Origin: Deltaproteobacteria bacterium UBA5329
GTDB lineage: Bacteria; Desulfobacterota; Syntrophorhabdia; Syntrophorhabdales; Syntrophorhabdaceae
Direction: 5' to 3'
Assembly: GCA_002408185.1 (NCBI GenBank)
Contig: DHQV01000049.1
Span: 33,321-59,234 of the forward strand
DNA length: 25,914 nt
The notes under the pieces are model-generated. The model worked only from the letters and a program-made list of their open reading frames with translations. It did not search any database and was not told the DNA's origin. Made by a program: the position numbers and the translations under genes. Position 1 is the first letter of the stretch; the number at the start of each line of letters is the position of its first letter. Below, in pieces: positions 1 to 8,600 of the stretch.

Positions 1-1080
1 AAATTTGAGGAATCGACCGAAGGGTTCAGCTGGCTCGAGATAATCGAGGGCGGGCTTTTCGAATTTCTCGAACGTCTTGTGATAACCGACCTCAAACCCC
101 AGATATTCAACCGTATCAAGGAAGACAAAAAGAAATATGAGGAATTGACGAAGTGGGTCTACAAAAGGCTTGAACCTGTCATATCTCCTCTTGGCCTTGA
201 TTTTGTCGATCGTTTCAGGCATTATTTCTCGAGCATCGACAATACGATAAGCAAAAGGATCCTCAATGCCTCCCATTTCTACGCCACCCGCTGGGAATTC
301 GACATAATCGAGCGGGCCAATCCTACGGGGTACGAAATACCCGAGATACGAAGTTTCCTTCAAAAAAAACAGGAAAAACACTACGACCTGACCGGTATCC
401 AGCAGCTTGCCCTGTTCCAAAAATACCGAAATTTTATCGACCTGTGCGGGCAGTTGCGCTTTCAGTACCGATGGAGCCACCTCAATATGATTCCCCGTAC
501 CTCCGTCCTCGGCCATATGCTTCTCGTTGCGATCCTGTCGTATCTTTTCTCCCGCGATATCGGGGCTTGCCCGAAACGATGCTTTAACAATTATTTTACC
601 GGGCTTTTTCATGATCTGCCCGAGGTCCTCACCCGCGACATCATCTCTCCCGTCAAGCGTTCGATAGAAGGCCTCGACTCGCTGATAAAGGCGTATGAAA
701 AGGAACAAATGGATCAAGAGGTCTTCAATCTCATACCGCCCGAATGGCATGATGAAATGAGGACATTCACGGAAGACGAGTTCACGAGCATTGTATACGT
801 CGACCATCAGGTTGTCACGACGGATACAGAGACCATTTCCCGGGAGTATAATAAGGATGTTTTTAATCCGCGAGACGGCGAAATGGTCAAAGCGGTTGAT
901 GACCTTACGGCCTATGTCGAAACGTATTGCTCGCTCGAAAATGGTGTTAAATCGCCGGACCTTCTTGAGGCACGACAATCCATAAGCCGAAAATATAAGG
1001 ACTTGACGATAGGGGGTATACCGTTCCCCGACATATTTTCCTATTTCAAAGTATACACGTCGGCGACGCGCGAAGCTTGA
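1..1080 (+). CDS. HD-domain metal-dependent hydrolase, 5' end outside the window
   Basis: The reading frame is open from base 1, so this is the C-terminal 359 residues of a longer protein; the GTG at 79 is probably internal. The recognisable part is an HD phosphohydrolase fold: a His in TSVLGHMLL (about codon 172 of the visible frame), the paired His-Asp of GLFHDLPE (codons 204-205, bases 610-615), and the following DIISPVK stretch typical of YfbR-like or HD_2/HD_3 nucleotidases. These families bind a divalent metal through H...HD...D and hydrolyse phosphate esters, often deoxynucleotide monophosphates; the substrate here is unknown. There is no signal peptide or membrane segment in the visible part, so a cytoplasmic location is likely. 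The next gene on the same strand starts 40 bases downstream. The HD assignment is fairly secure; the activity is inferred. Confidence 0.75.
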   Translation, partial: KFEESTEGFSWLEIIEGGLFEFLERLVITDLKPQIFNRIKEDKKKYEELTKWVYKRLEPVISPLGLDFVDRFRHYFSSIDNTISKRILNASHFYATRWEFDIIERANPTGYEIPEIRSFLQKKQEKHYDLTGIQQLALFQKYRNFIDLCGQLRFQYRWSHLNMIPRTSVLGHMLLVAILSYLFSRDIGACPKRCFNNYFTGLFHDLPEVLTRDIISPVKRSIEGLDSLIKAYEKEQMDQEVFNLIPPEWHDEMRTFTEDEFTSIVYVDHQVVTTDTETISREYNKDVFNPRDGEMVKAVDDLTAYVETYCSLENGVKSPDLLEARQSISRKYKDLTIGGIPFPDIFSYFKVYTSATREA

Positions 1081-1120
1081 CAAACAAGCGGTCCGCATAT
1101 ACCATTTTTCTAAGACGCCT

Positions 1121-2374
1121 ATGAAAAGATATGGTATTCCTGTATCCGTAGTCGTATTTCTTGCCGCGATCATCTTCCCGTTCATCACGAGTTCGCTCCA
1201 CGCCGTCGAGAGCGGTTGCGTGCAATGCCATACCAGCGATAAGATACTTAAAAGCCTCCACGCACCCAAAAAAGTAGACCTATCGGAAGGGGTCGGCTGA
1301 GCGGGTGCGCCTCCGTCGGTCCCGGCGGAATTACAATACAAGGCTTTCCTCGTCAATCCGAAAATTGTCAGTACGAATCCCCATTTCGTGAACGGCTGTG
1401 CGTCATGCCACCGCGGGGACGAAAAGGCTGCATCCAGGGAAAAAGCTCATGCCGGGCTGGTCAAGAAGCCTTCATCAGATATCGCCGTCTGCGGGCAATG
1501 CCATGACAAGGTTGTAAAAGTCTACAAAGACTCCTTGCATTTCACGACAGAGGGCTTAAGGCATGGTGTGTCAGGGAGATTCTCCGACAAAGAGAAAAAA
1601 ATATTTGACGAGAAAGTCTTTCAGAGATCATGCAGAAGCTGCCATGCCTCCTGCGGAGACTGTCATGTTTCGTCGCCAAAAATAGGCGGTATCTCAACCG
1701 GGCTCATCAAAGGCCACGAGTTTGTGGCAAAGGATGATGGTAAAACCTGCGCAATGTGCCACGGAGGGCGGGTATACCCCGAATTTACCGGCGATTTCGG
1801 CGGCCAGGCGGACGTTCACTATCAGAAGGGAATGACATGCCTTAATTGTCATAACAAAGTAGAGCTTCACGGGACAGGAATACTGTACACGTCAAAAACC
1901 GATGTCCGGGAAAAACCTTCCTGCACGAACTGCCATAAGCCCGGGAGTGAAAAAACGGATAAGGCACGCTCCTCGCACACGCAGCACAAAGATAAGGTCA
2001 GCTGCTACGCCTGCCATTCAGGCGGATCATACACGAACTGTTATGATTGCCATGTCGGGAAAGGTGCAACCCCGAAACCGGGTTTTTACCTGGGACTTAA
2101 CCCGAAAGACAAAAAGACCGTCACGACCTTGCGCCACGTCCCCGCCGTTCGTGACACCTTAAAGAGCGCCGGTATCACGCAGGAAAATTATGACCGTGTG
2201 CCCAATTACTGGGCTACGGCAACCCACAATATCAAAAAACGGACCGAAAGAACCCGGTCATGCGATGCATGTCATAAAGACAGGCAAAACTTTCTGACAA
2301 AAGAGATACTGATCAAAGATGATTCGAAGGCGAACGACCTTCTCATCTACACCCCGAAACCGATCAAACAATAA
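1121..2374 (+). CDS. Exported 11-heme c-type cytochrome, probable selenoprotein (ExtKL-like), in-frame TGA at codon 60
   Basis: Reading from ATG 1121 gives a signal peptide (MKRYGIPVSVVVFLAAIIF..., cleavage probably after SSLHA), a first heme site CVQCH near residue 37, then TGA at 1298-1300 (codon 60). The same frame stays open to TAA at 2374 with ten more CxxCH sites: CASCH, CGQCH, CRSCH, CGDCH, CAMCH, CLNCH, CTNCH, CYACH, CYDCH and CDACH. Full length is 417 residues. The part after the TGA has no plausible start or signal peptide of its own, so two separate genes are unlikely. A SECIS-like hairpin follows the TGA, which supports selenocysteine. From memory, the ExtKL family of selenite/tellurite-reduction loci in Geobacter has selenoprotein members, and the rhodanese gene 11 bases downstream matches the ExtH partner of such loci. 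Expected role: periplasmic electron transfer. The alternative is a nonsense mutation. The Shine-Dalgarno sequence at 1121 is weak. Confidence 0.72.
1298..1328 (+). promoter_or_regulatory. Candidate selenocysteine TGA codon plus bacterial SECIS-like hairpin
   Basis: TGA at 1298-1300 is followed by a GC-rich hairpin: CCTCCG (1310-1315) pairs with CGGCGG (1323-1328) with one T/C mismatch, leaving the 7-base loop TCGGTCC (1316-1322). Bacterial SECIS elements lie directly downstream of the UGA, with a small apical loop carrying a G (GGU in the E. coli fdhF element) roughly 16-20 bases after it. Here the loop starts 16 bases after the TGA and contains GGTC. The match is by eye; no covariance model was run. 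Confidence 0.5.
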
Positions 2375-2385
2375 AGGAGGCGACA

Positions 2386-3279
2386 ATGAAAAGAGCGATA
2401 GCATTAGGAACACTCGTCTTCTCTGTGCTCCTGCTCCTGCCCGCGGCCGGTATTACGCGGTCTATCGACCCGGTTGTTTCCACGGATTGGCTTGCCGGGA
2501 ACACCCAAGACCCGAAGATAGTCATGGTCGATATCAGGAAAGTTGAGGATTATAAGGCTGGCCACGTACCCGGGGCTGTCAACATTTTTTACAACACATG
2601 GGCAATCACGGAAGGGAAATTGCGCAACCAGATCCCGCCGGTCGATGACCTGATCGACATTATAAACTCGGCCGGGATCGCGGCGGATTCAAAAGTGGTG
2701 ATCGTCGGCAATTCCGATACCCCCCTCAATCGTTCAGGGATTACCCGTGTAGCATGGACTCTGGAGTATGCCGGAATCGAAAACGTTGCCATCCTCGACG
2801 GAGGATGGGAGAAATGGGCGGCCGACAAAAAACCTGTTGCGACAGATATTACAAAACCGAAAACTACGAATTTCCAGCCGAAACTCAATAAGAACATGCC
2901 GGTGGCAAAAGATGATGTAAGGGCCGCCATTGGAAGGGAGGTCATAGTCGATGTCAGGGACCCCGATTTTTATGAAGGGAAAAAGAAGCTGGATTTTGTC
3001 GCGCGGGCGGGCAGGATAAAAAACGCCGTCAACCTTCCTGCGACGGCAGCGTATAACCCGAACGGTACCTTCAAGAGCAAGAAGGAACTTGCAGATATGG
3101 CAGCAAAAATAGTTGGAGATGATCTTAACAAGAATACGATCGTTTATTGCGATACAGGCAGACTCGCCTCGGTATGGGCGTACCTACTCAAAGACGTCCT
3201 GGGCTACAAGAACGTCCGGATGTATGATGGCTCATCGGAAGAATGGATGGCCGACCCGTCGGCCCCGATAGAACCGTAA
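2386..3279 (+). CDS. Exported two-domain rhodanese (sulfurtransferase), ExtH-like
   Basis: 297 residues with an N-terminal signal sequence (MKRAIALGTLVFSVLLLLPA), so probably periplasmic; there is no lipobox Cys. Two rhodanese domains follow (about 30-150 and 170-290). The first has the VDIR...GHVPGAVN signature but no catalytic Cys in its loop (VIVGNSDTP). The second has VDVRDPDFYEG and an active-site loop with Cys255 (TIVYCDTGRLAS), as in thiosulfate/mercaptopyruvate sulfurtransferases: an inactive N-terminal and an active C-terminal domain. It moves sulfane sulfur, possibly selenium, onto the Cys. It starts 11 bases after the multiheme cytochrome behind a strong AAAGGAGG site, so the two are very likely co-transcribed. 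Pairing with an ExtKL-like cytochrome suggests a role in selenite/tellurite or sulfur-species reduction (inference). Confidence 0.85.
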   Translation: MKRAIALGTLVFSVLLLLPAAGITRSIDPVVSTDWLAGNTQDPKIVMVDIRKVEDYKAGHVPGAVNIFYNTWAITEGKLRNQIPPVDDLIDIINSAGIAADSKVVIVGNSDTPLNRSGITRVAWTLEYAGIENVAILDGGWEKWAADKKPVATDITKPKTTNFQPKLNKNMPVAKDDVRAAIGREVIVDVRDPDFYEGKKKLDFVARAGRIKNAVNLPATAAYNPNGTFKSKKELADMAAKIVGDDLNKNTIVYCDTGRLASVWAYLLKDVLGYKNVRMYDGSSEEWMADPSAPIEP

Positions 3280-3297
3280 GTCGTTAGAAGCCAGGGA

Positions 3298-3337
3298 GTA
3301 AAAACTAAACCGTTGTTCCATCCGGCACAGCGGTTTA
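3298..3337 (-). terminator. Rho-independent terminator of lexA
   Basis: TAAACCGTTGT (3306-3316) pairs with ACAGCGGTTTA (3327-3337), an 11-bp stem with one G-T pair and a 10-base loop. Read on the minus strand, the stem is followed by GTTTTT (3305-3300), the expected U tract. It lies about 66 bases past the lexA stop codon. On the plus strand no T tract follows, so it is at best a weak terminator for the rhodanese gene. Confidence 0.7.
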
Positions 3338-3370
3338 ATCATGCGAAAATTTCAACCTTTATTCACCTGA

Positions 3371-3385
3371 CGACTTACGACTTAC
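3371..3385. repeat. Short ACTTACG-type tandem string in intergenic DNA
   Basis: CGACTTACGACTTAC consists of two copies of a 7-base unit. The identical 15 bases recur at 18671-18685, also at the 3' end of a minus-strand gene. Function unknown; it may be one of the short intergenic repeats common in this kind of genome. Confidence 0.4.
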
Positions 3386-3402
3386 AATCTTAAATGGTCT
3401 TT

Positions 3403-4032
3403 TCACATTTTTGTCCGAAGGACCGCTACCACTTTGCCTTGGATGCGAATGTTCGCTGCATCGTGGAACAGGGGAAGCATGTAGGGGTTGCATGGCTGAA
3501 GCCTGATTTTTTGGCCTTTTTCGTAATAGATCTTTTTGAGGGTTACTTCCTGCTCGTTTTCCAGCCAGCAGGCCGCGACATCGCCATTATTTACGGAATC
3601 GGCCTGTTCCATGATCAATATGTCTGCATCGGCTATCATGGCATCTACCATCGAATTTCCCCTGACCTGAAGGGCAAACAACTTCCTTCCATTCCGCATA
3701 ATATCGCGCGGCACATCAATCATTCTATGCCCGGCTTTCTGGCTATCCACGGAAGGTATATCTATGGGCTGGCCCGCCGCGATCACACCCAGAAGGGGCA
3801 CCTGGGCCGGGCCTTCCTCGTCCCCCACCAAGCCAATGCTGCGCGATCTAACCTTATCCTTCGTAATTAAACCGGCCTCCAGGAGCTGCTCCAGGTGATA
3901 CTGCACCACGGACGGGCTCTTTATCCCGCAGTGGCTCGCGACCTCGCGTACGGAAGGCGAATAGCCCTTATCCCGTCTGAACACTCTGATAAAATCGAGG
4001 ATCCGTTCCTTGGTATTTGTTTTCCTCACCAT
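3403..4032 (-). CDS. lexA: LexA, SOS-response repressor and self-cleaving protease
   Basis: 209 residues with the complete LexA layout. An N-terminal winged helix-turn-helix (about 1-65, ILDFIRVFRRDKGYSPSVREV... then SPSVVQYHLEQL) binds the SOS operator. The C-terminal S24 peptidase domain carries the Ala86-Gly87 cleavage bond (GVIAAGQP), the catalytic Ser127 (QVRGNSMVD) and Lys166 (EVTLKKIYY). RecA filaments would trigger autocleavage and derepress SOS genes. The gene is divergent from imuB. A LexA box (TAGAACAAATGTACTA, 4032-4047) abuts the start codon, so lexA is probably autoregulated. No Shine-Dalgarno sequence precedes the ATG, and the promoter places the transcription start at or next to it, which suggests a leaderless mRNA. 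A good terminator follows. Confidence 0.95.
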   Translation of the reverse strand: MVRKTNTKERILDFIRVFRRDKGYSPSVREVASHCGIKSPSVVQYHLEQLLEAGLITKDKVRSRSIGLVGDEEGPAQVPLLGVIAAGQPIDIPSVDSQKAGHRMIDVPRDIMRNGRKLFALQVRGNSMVDAMIADADILIMEQADSVNNGDVAACWLENEQEVTLKKIYYEKGQKIRLQPCNPYMLPLFHDAANIRIQGKVVAVLRTKM

Positions 4033-4070
4033 AGAACAAATGTACTACATCCAGGAAAAAAATCAAAGAA
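4032..4070 (-). promoter_or_regulatory. lexA promoter with overlapping LexA box
   Basis: On the minus strand, TTTGAT or TTGATT (about 4065) and TACATT (4039-4044) are spaced 16-17 bases. The predicted transcription start falls on or next to the ATG at 4032. TAGTACATTTGTTCTA (4047-4032) is a LexA box with one mismatch to the perfect palindrome near imuB. It covers the -10 element and the start codon, so bound LexA would block both transcription and the 5' end of the message. Confidence 0.6.
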
Positions 4071-4179
4071 TTTTTCCTAGATAGTTTCTAGGTTCTGGGT
4101 TTGAAAATTTGTCTATTGAAATCAAATAATCTTTTCTAAATAATAACCGGTGGTTTTTAACCTGGAACCAAAAAACTTC

Positions 4180-4208
4180 TTGCCAAAGTAGAACAGATGT
4201 TCTAATAT
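4180..4208 (+). promoter_or_regulatory. imuB promoter with embedded perfect LexA box
   Basis: TTGCCA (4180-4185), a 17-base spacer, and TAATAT (4203-4208) form a sigma-70-type promoter. Between and overlapping the elements lies TAGAACAGATGTTCTA (4189-4204): 7-bp perfect arms around GA, the GAAC-N4-GTTC type known from Bacillus. The expected transcription start, about 7 bases past the -10, coincides with the imuB ATG at 4215. The remaining intergenic DNA (4048-4179) is AT-rich and holds a second small palindrome, CCTAGA-TAGTT-TCTAGG (4076-4092), of unknown role. Confidence 0.7.
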
Positions 4209-4214
4209 TGCTGT

Positions 4215-5402
4215 ATGCGAGTGGCTTGTTTTTACATCCCCCATTTTTATTGCCAGATCGAGTACCTGAAAGACCCGTCTCTAAGGAGCAGACCGGTTGT
4301 GATCATTGGTATGCCCGAAGAAAGGGGTTTTATAATGGATTGCTCCGAAGAGCTTACGCAAAGGGGGATTGTTCCCTCGATGCCGCTTAAAGATGCCTAT
4401 CACCTGTGCTATGATGCGACGCCTGTACTGGCACGAAGAAAAGAATACGGCAGCATCTGGGAAGATGTTCTCTCTTCCATCGCAGGTATCACCCTGCGTA
4501 TCGAACCAAAAGAAGCAGGTACGGTATTTCTCGATATTACCCGCCTTCCCGGTATGTTCAAAAGCGAAGAGCAGATCGCATGCGCCCTCACCGGCATGGT
4601 GGCCGGTAAATTCGGCCTTGACGTTAGGGTGGGTATCGGGAATTCCCGTTTCCTGAGTTATGAGGCCGCTTCATCCGCATCTGCCGATACACGCGTTGTT
4701 GCCCCGGGGACGGAAAGGGATTTTCTCTCTTCTGTCGGGACCGACCGCCTCCCAGTACCCGACGATATTCGTGAAAGACTGTATCTTTTTGGTCTTGATT
4801 CCTTAGGGCATATAAGCGCATTTACCTTTTCCGCCCTGACCTCGCAATTCGGGGCAACAGGGAAAGAACTGTGGGAAATGGCAAACGGTGTCGGCGACCA
4901 GGATAGAATACCCTGCGCTTTTTCCATCACCGATATAGACCGGGAAATAGTCTGTGAAAACCCTGTTTATTTACAAGAGATCAAGGCTGCCCTTCTCGAT
5001 CTTCTCGATGGGTTGTGCCTGGAGCTTGAAGAACTGGGTAAGGCCTGCCATACGATAAAGCTGGTCTTCGACCTCGAGAACAGGACATTTTTTGAAAAAC
5101 AATTTTTTATGCACGATCCTGTGGTACACAAGGATGATATGCTGCGCAGGATAATGGCAGGGCTTGAGGGGATCGAGCTTGCAAGCCCGGTAAAAATAAT
5201 GAGCGTACGTGCCGGGTCCCTTGTCAATTACTACGGAAAACAGGAAAAACTGTTCCGGAACCTTGCCGTTATTGAAAAGAGCATGAAAGACATCAAGGGA
5301 TTTTTGAAAACCAAATACGGCTCAATGCCGCTTACGCGTGTCGTGAGGAGTGACAGCAGCACCTTCCTGCCCGATGACAGGTTTATTTTTGTCGAACCAT
5401 GA
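4215..5402 (+). CDS. imuB: ImuB-like catalytically degenerate Y-family polymerase, SOS mutagenesis accessory
   Basis: 395 residues with the Y-family (DinB/UmuC) fold: an N-terminal palm (MRVACFYIPHFYCQIE), fingers, and a helix-hairpin-helix/thumb region around IRERLYLFGLDSLGHISAF. The catalytic acids of true Y-family polymerases are missing. The first motif reads FYIPHF where DinB has an Asp, and the SIDE[AV] motif is replaced by RIEPKEAGTVFLDIT (about 96-109). This is the hallmark of ImuB, a non-catalytic adaptor linking the sliding clamp to DnaE2/ImuC in damage-induced mutagenesis. The start is fixed by the conserved N terminus and by the promoter, and no Shine-Dalgarno sequence is present. 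Its stop overlaps the ATG of a DUF6504-like remnant and a dead dnaE2 follows, so its usual partner is no longer made from this locus. The frame itself is intact. Confidence 0.88.
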   Translation: MRVACFYIPHFYCQIEYLKDPSLRSRPVVIIGMPEERGFIMDCSEELTQRGIVPSMPLKDAYHLCYDATPVLARRKEYGSIWEDVLSSIAGITLRIEPKEAGTVFLDITRLPGMFKSEEQIACALTGMVAGKFGLDVRVGIGNSRFLSYEAASSASADTRVVAPGTERDFLSSVGTDRLPVPDDIRERLYLFGLDSLGHISAFTFSALTSQFGATGKELWEMANGVGDQDRIPCAFSITDIDREIVCENPVYLQEIKAALLDLLDGLCLELEELGKACHTIKLVFDLENRTFFEKQFFMHDPVVHKDDMLRRIMAGLEGIELASPVKIMSVRAGSLVNYYGKQEKLFRNLAVIEKSMKDIKGFLKTKYGSMPLTRVVRSDSSTFLPDDRFIFVEP

Positions 5403-5650
5403 AAGCTTAACCCTTCGATCCTGAACTTCTATCCGTTATTATCGTTAAAAACAGGCCAGCATGGGTCATCTTGAAAAAGAAAAGGCAAAAAATACAGGAG
5501 ATCACCAATATCTGGCGGGTCTATGATGCCTGGTTGCAGAAACCTGTCGTCCGTATGTATTATTCAATCGAACTTGAAAGCGGCAACCTGGTAACAATTT
5601 TTCAGGACCTCCTGTCAGGTGATTGGTACCGGCAAAACTGGTCTGTTTGA
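5399..5650 (+). pseudogene. DUF6504-like small protein, inactivated by an early TAA
   Basis: ATG at 5399 overlaps the imuB stop (ATGA) and is in frame with a conserved small domain, but codon 4 is TAA (5408-5410). After that stop the frame stays open for 79 codons: ...LLSVIIVKNRPAWVILKKK, then ITNIWRVYDAWLQKPVV and RMYYSIELESGNL, ending GDWYRQNWSV. The Wrv..W, RxYY and DLxxGxWY pattern is typical of the small DUF6504 proteins encoded beside imuB/dnaE2. No ATG or GTG restarts the domain; only a TTG at 5471 could give 59 residues. The gene was probably translationally coupled to imuB and is now broken, like the dnaE2 behind it. Domain naming is from memory. Confidence 0.65.
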
Positions 5651-5656
5651 AATTCC

Positions 5657-8600
5657 ATGTATACCGAATTGCATGCCCATTCAAATTTTTCTTTTCTCGA
5701 CGGCGCTTCATCAACCCACAACCTTATCGAACGCGCTGTGTCCTGCGGCATGAAGGCCCTTGCCATTACCGATCATGACGGGTTTTACAACGCGTGTGTT
5801 TTTATGAGGCTCGCAAAGGAAGCCGGTATAAAGCCTATTATCGGTGTGGAACTCACATTCGAAGGTAAACAACACCTTACATTTCTCGTCGAAAATGAAA
5901 AGGAATATACCAACCTGTCCGGTCTTATCACCCGCGGGCATCTCGCCGGCCCCAAGGGAGAACCGGTATTATCCGGAACGGAATTGCAGGGCCGCACGAA
6001 AGGCCTCATCTGCCTGTATGGCTGTGTACGATCGGAGATAAACCGCCTTCTCATAAAAAGGGAGATACGGATCGCATATGAGGCGGCAAAAAAATACGCG
6101 GAACTTTGCGGAAAAGACAATTTTTATATCGAGCTCCAGGGGCACCTGCTTCCAGAAGACAAACATCTATACCGTCAATCAGTGGATATCGCACAGGCAT
6201 TACGCCTTAAGACCGTAGCCTCAAATAATGTCCACTATGCCACACGGAACCGGCCATGTTCTTCACGATGTCCTCACCTGCATACGGCACGGGGTAACAC
6301 TTGAACGATTAGCGCTCGTCTGGAAATCGAATTCGGAATTCTATCTCAAGGGCCACGAAGAAATGATGTAGCTTCCCTGGATTCCCCGGGATGCCATTTT
6401 AAGGACAGAAGAAATAACCCGGCGGTGTACTTTTAACCTCGATTTCTCTTCTTTTTCCTATACGGATTTTTCCCTGCCGGAAAATGAGACCGCAACGGGG
6501 TTTTTGAGAAAACTGGGATGCCAAAGGCCAGGGCCCGCTATGACACCCTCACTGAAGAGAGCCTAGCAAGGATCGACGACGAAATCGGTCTTATCGAGCA
6601 GAAAGGGTTTTCAGGATATTTTCTCGTCGCCAGGGATATCATCAAATATGACCGGAGAATGGGGATCTCGGCACAGGGCAGAGGTTCTGCCGTAAGTTCT
6701 GCCGTTGCTATATGTCCTCGGGATAACCCCTGTCGACCCGATACGGTCAAGCTTTTCGTGGGACGTTTTCTCAACGAATTGAGCATCCCCGATATTGACA
6801 TCGATATCGCGACAAACAGGCGGGAAGAGGTGATCAGGTATGTCTATGACACGTACGGCCGTGATCGCGCGGCAATGGTGTATACGCATGTGACCTTCCA
6901 GGGGAGCAGCGCGATCCGTGAGGTAGGAAAAGTGCTGGGCCTTCTCGCGTATGCGCTCGACAGGATGGCAAAGACAACCTCCGCATACGGCGGGCATGGA
7001 GCAATAGAGTCATTGAAGGAGGTCCCTGAATTCAGATCGTACCTCGATTACGGGGTCTGGGAGCATTTCAGCAGGATGTGTACGCAGATATCGGACTTCC
7101 CGAGACATCTTTCCATCCATGTCGGGGGCATGATAATCACCCCGAGACCGATATCGGAAATTGTTCCCCGGGAGCATGCCCGCGCGGAAGGACGGATCGT
7201 CTGCCAGTGGGACAAAGATTCTGTCGATGACGCAGGACTGATCAAATTTGACCTTGTTGGGTCTGAGAATGCTTTCGCTTATCGATGATGCGAAAGAACT
7301 TATCCCCAAACACAGAGGCTTCGATCCCGATCTCGACCATCTTCCCCCCGATGATCCTCACATTTATGACATGATAGGAAGCGCGGATACGGTCGAGGCC
7401 TTCCAAGTCGAAAGCCGGTCGCAGATGCAGACACTGCCGAAAATGAGACCGCGCACCTTCGAAGGCCTGACTGTCGAGGTTTCAATTGTCCGCCCCGGCC
7501 CCCTTCAGGGCAATATGGTACATCCTTTTATACGCCGAAGGCAGGGCAAGGAGCCCGTTGTTCATCTGCATCCAAAACTTAAGCCGATCCTCGACGAAAC
7601 ACTCGGCGTGATCCTTTTCCAAGAACAGATCCTCTAGGTGGCAATGGCGATAGCCGGATTTTCGGCAGGAGAAGGCAACAAGTTACGCAAGGCAATGGGC
7701 CGCAAGAACGCACGGGAGGAACTACTCAAATGGCACGAACGTTTTTGCGAAGGGGCAAAAAACAGGGGATACAAAGTGATATTGCGGCGAAGATATTTGA
7801 CCACATCTGCGGTTTTGCCGATTTCGGGTTTTGCAAGAGCCAAGCCTCCAGTTTGCGGTCCTTTGCTATCGATCGGGATACCTGAAATATTACTATCCGG
7901 CAGAATTATATTGCGCCCTTCTCAATAACCAGCCGATGGGCTTTTATGAACCGGAGGTGATAAGAGAGGATGCAAAAAGACACGGTGCCCCATCCTTCCC
8001 GTCGATATCAATAGAAGCATGTGGAATTGCACGATCGAGGAAGGTTCTGTCAGGACCGGATTTAGGTATGGGGAAGAAAAGGGGAACCGCATCATTACGG
8101 TGCGCAGCCGGGGAACATATGTTTCATTGCGGGATTTCTCCAAACGCTCGGGACTTGATAATAGGTCCCTGCAAAACCTTGTCTCGGTCGGGGCATTCAG
8201 TGCCGTAAAAAGTTCGCGGAGACAACTTTTGTGGGAAGCAGGAACAATACGGTCGGCGGGGTTGACAGAGATCGATCCCGCTGAAGCAAAGGAGTATTTG
8301 CCCATACCCGAAATGGACACGGGGGAGGAGACAATCACCGATTATATCTTCCAGGGGTTCTCCCATCGCATCATATAATAAAGCTTTACCGGAAAAAGCT
8401 CGATGAGCTTGGCGCAACCCCGAGCAGCAGACTCATTCATTGCCCATCCGGCGCCAAGGTCCTTGTTGCATGATACATGGTTTGCCTGCAGATGCCTCCG
8501 ACAGCCAGGGAAAAGTTTTCATTCATCATACTTGAAGATGAAGACGGCCTCGTTAACCTTGTGGTAAGGCCGGAGGTTTACAAAGCCTACCGGACCGTGA

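Noticed and set aside
1388..2374. A separate cytochrome gene starting at GTG 1388
   Set aside because: It has no ribosome site or signal peptide although c-type hemes must be attached outside the cytoplasm; the upstream frame to 1121 supplies both, with only the TGA between.
3306..3337. The same hairpin as terminator of the cytochrome-rhodanese operon
   Set aside because: On the plus strand the stem is followed by ATCATGCG, not a T tract; the minus-strand reading fits lexA much better.
3394..3870. A 158-codon plus-strand frame opposite lexA
   Set aside because: Antisense shadow of lexA, with no motif and no ribosome site.
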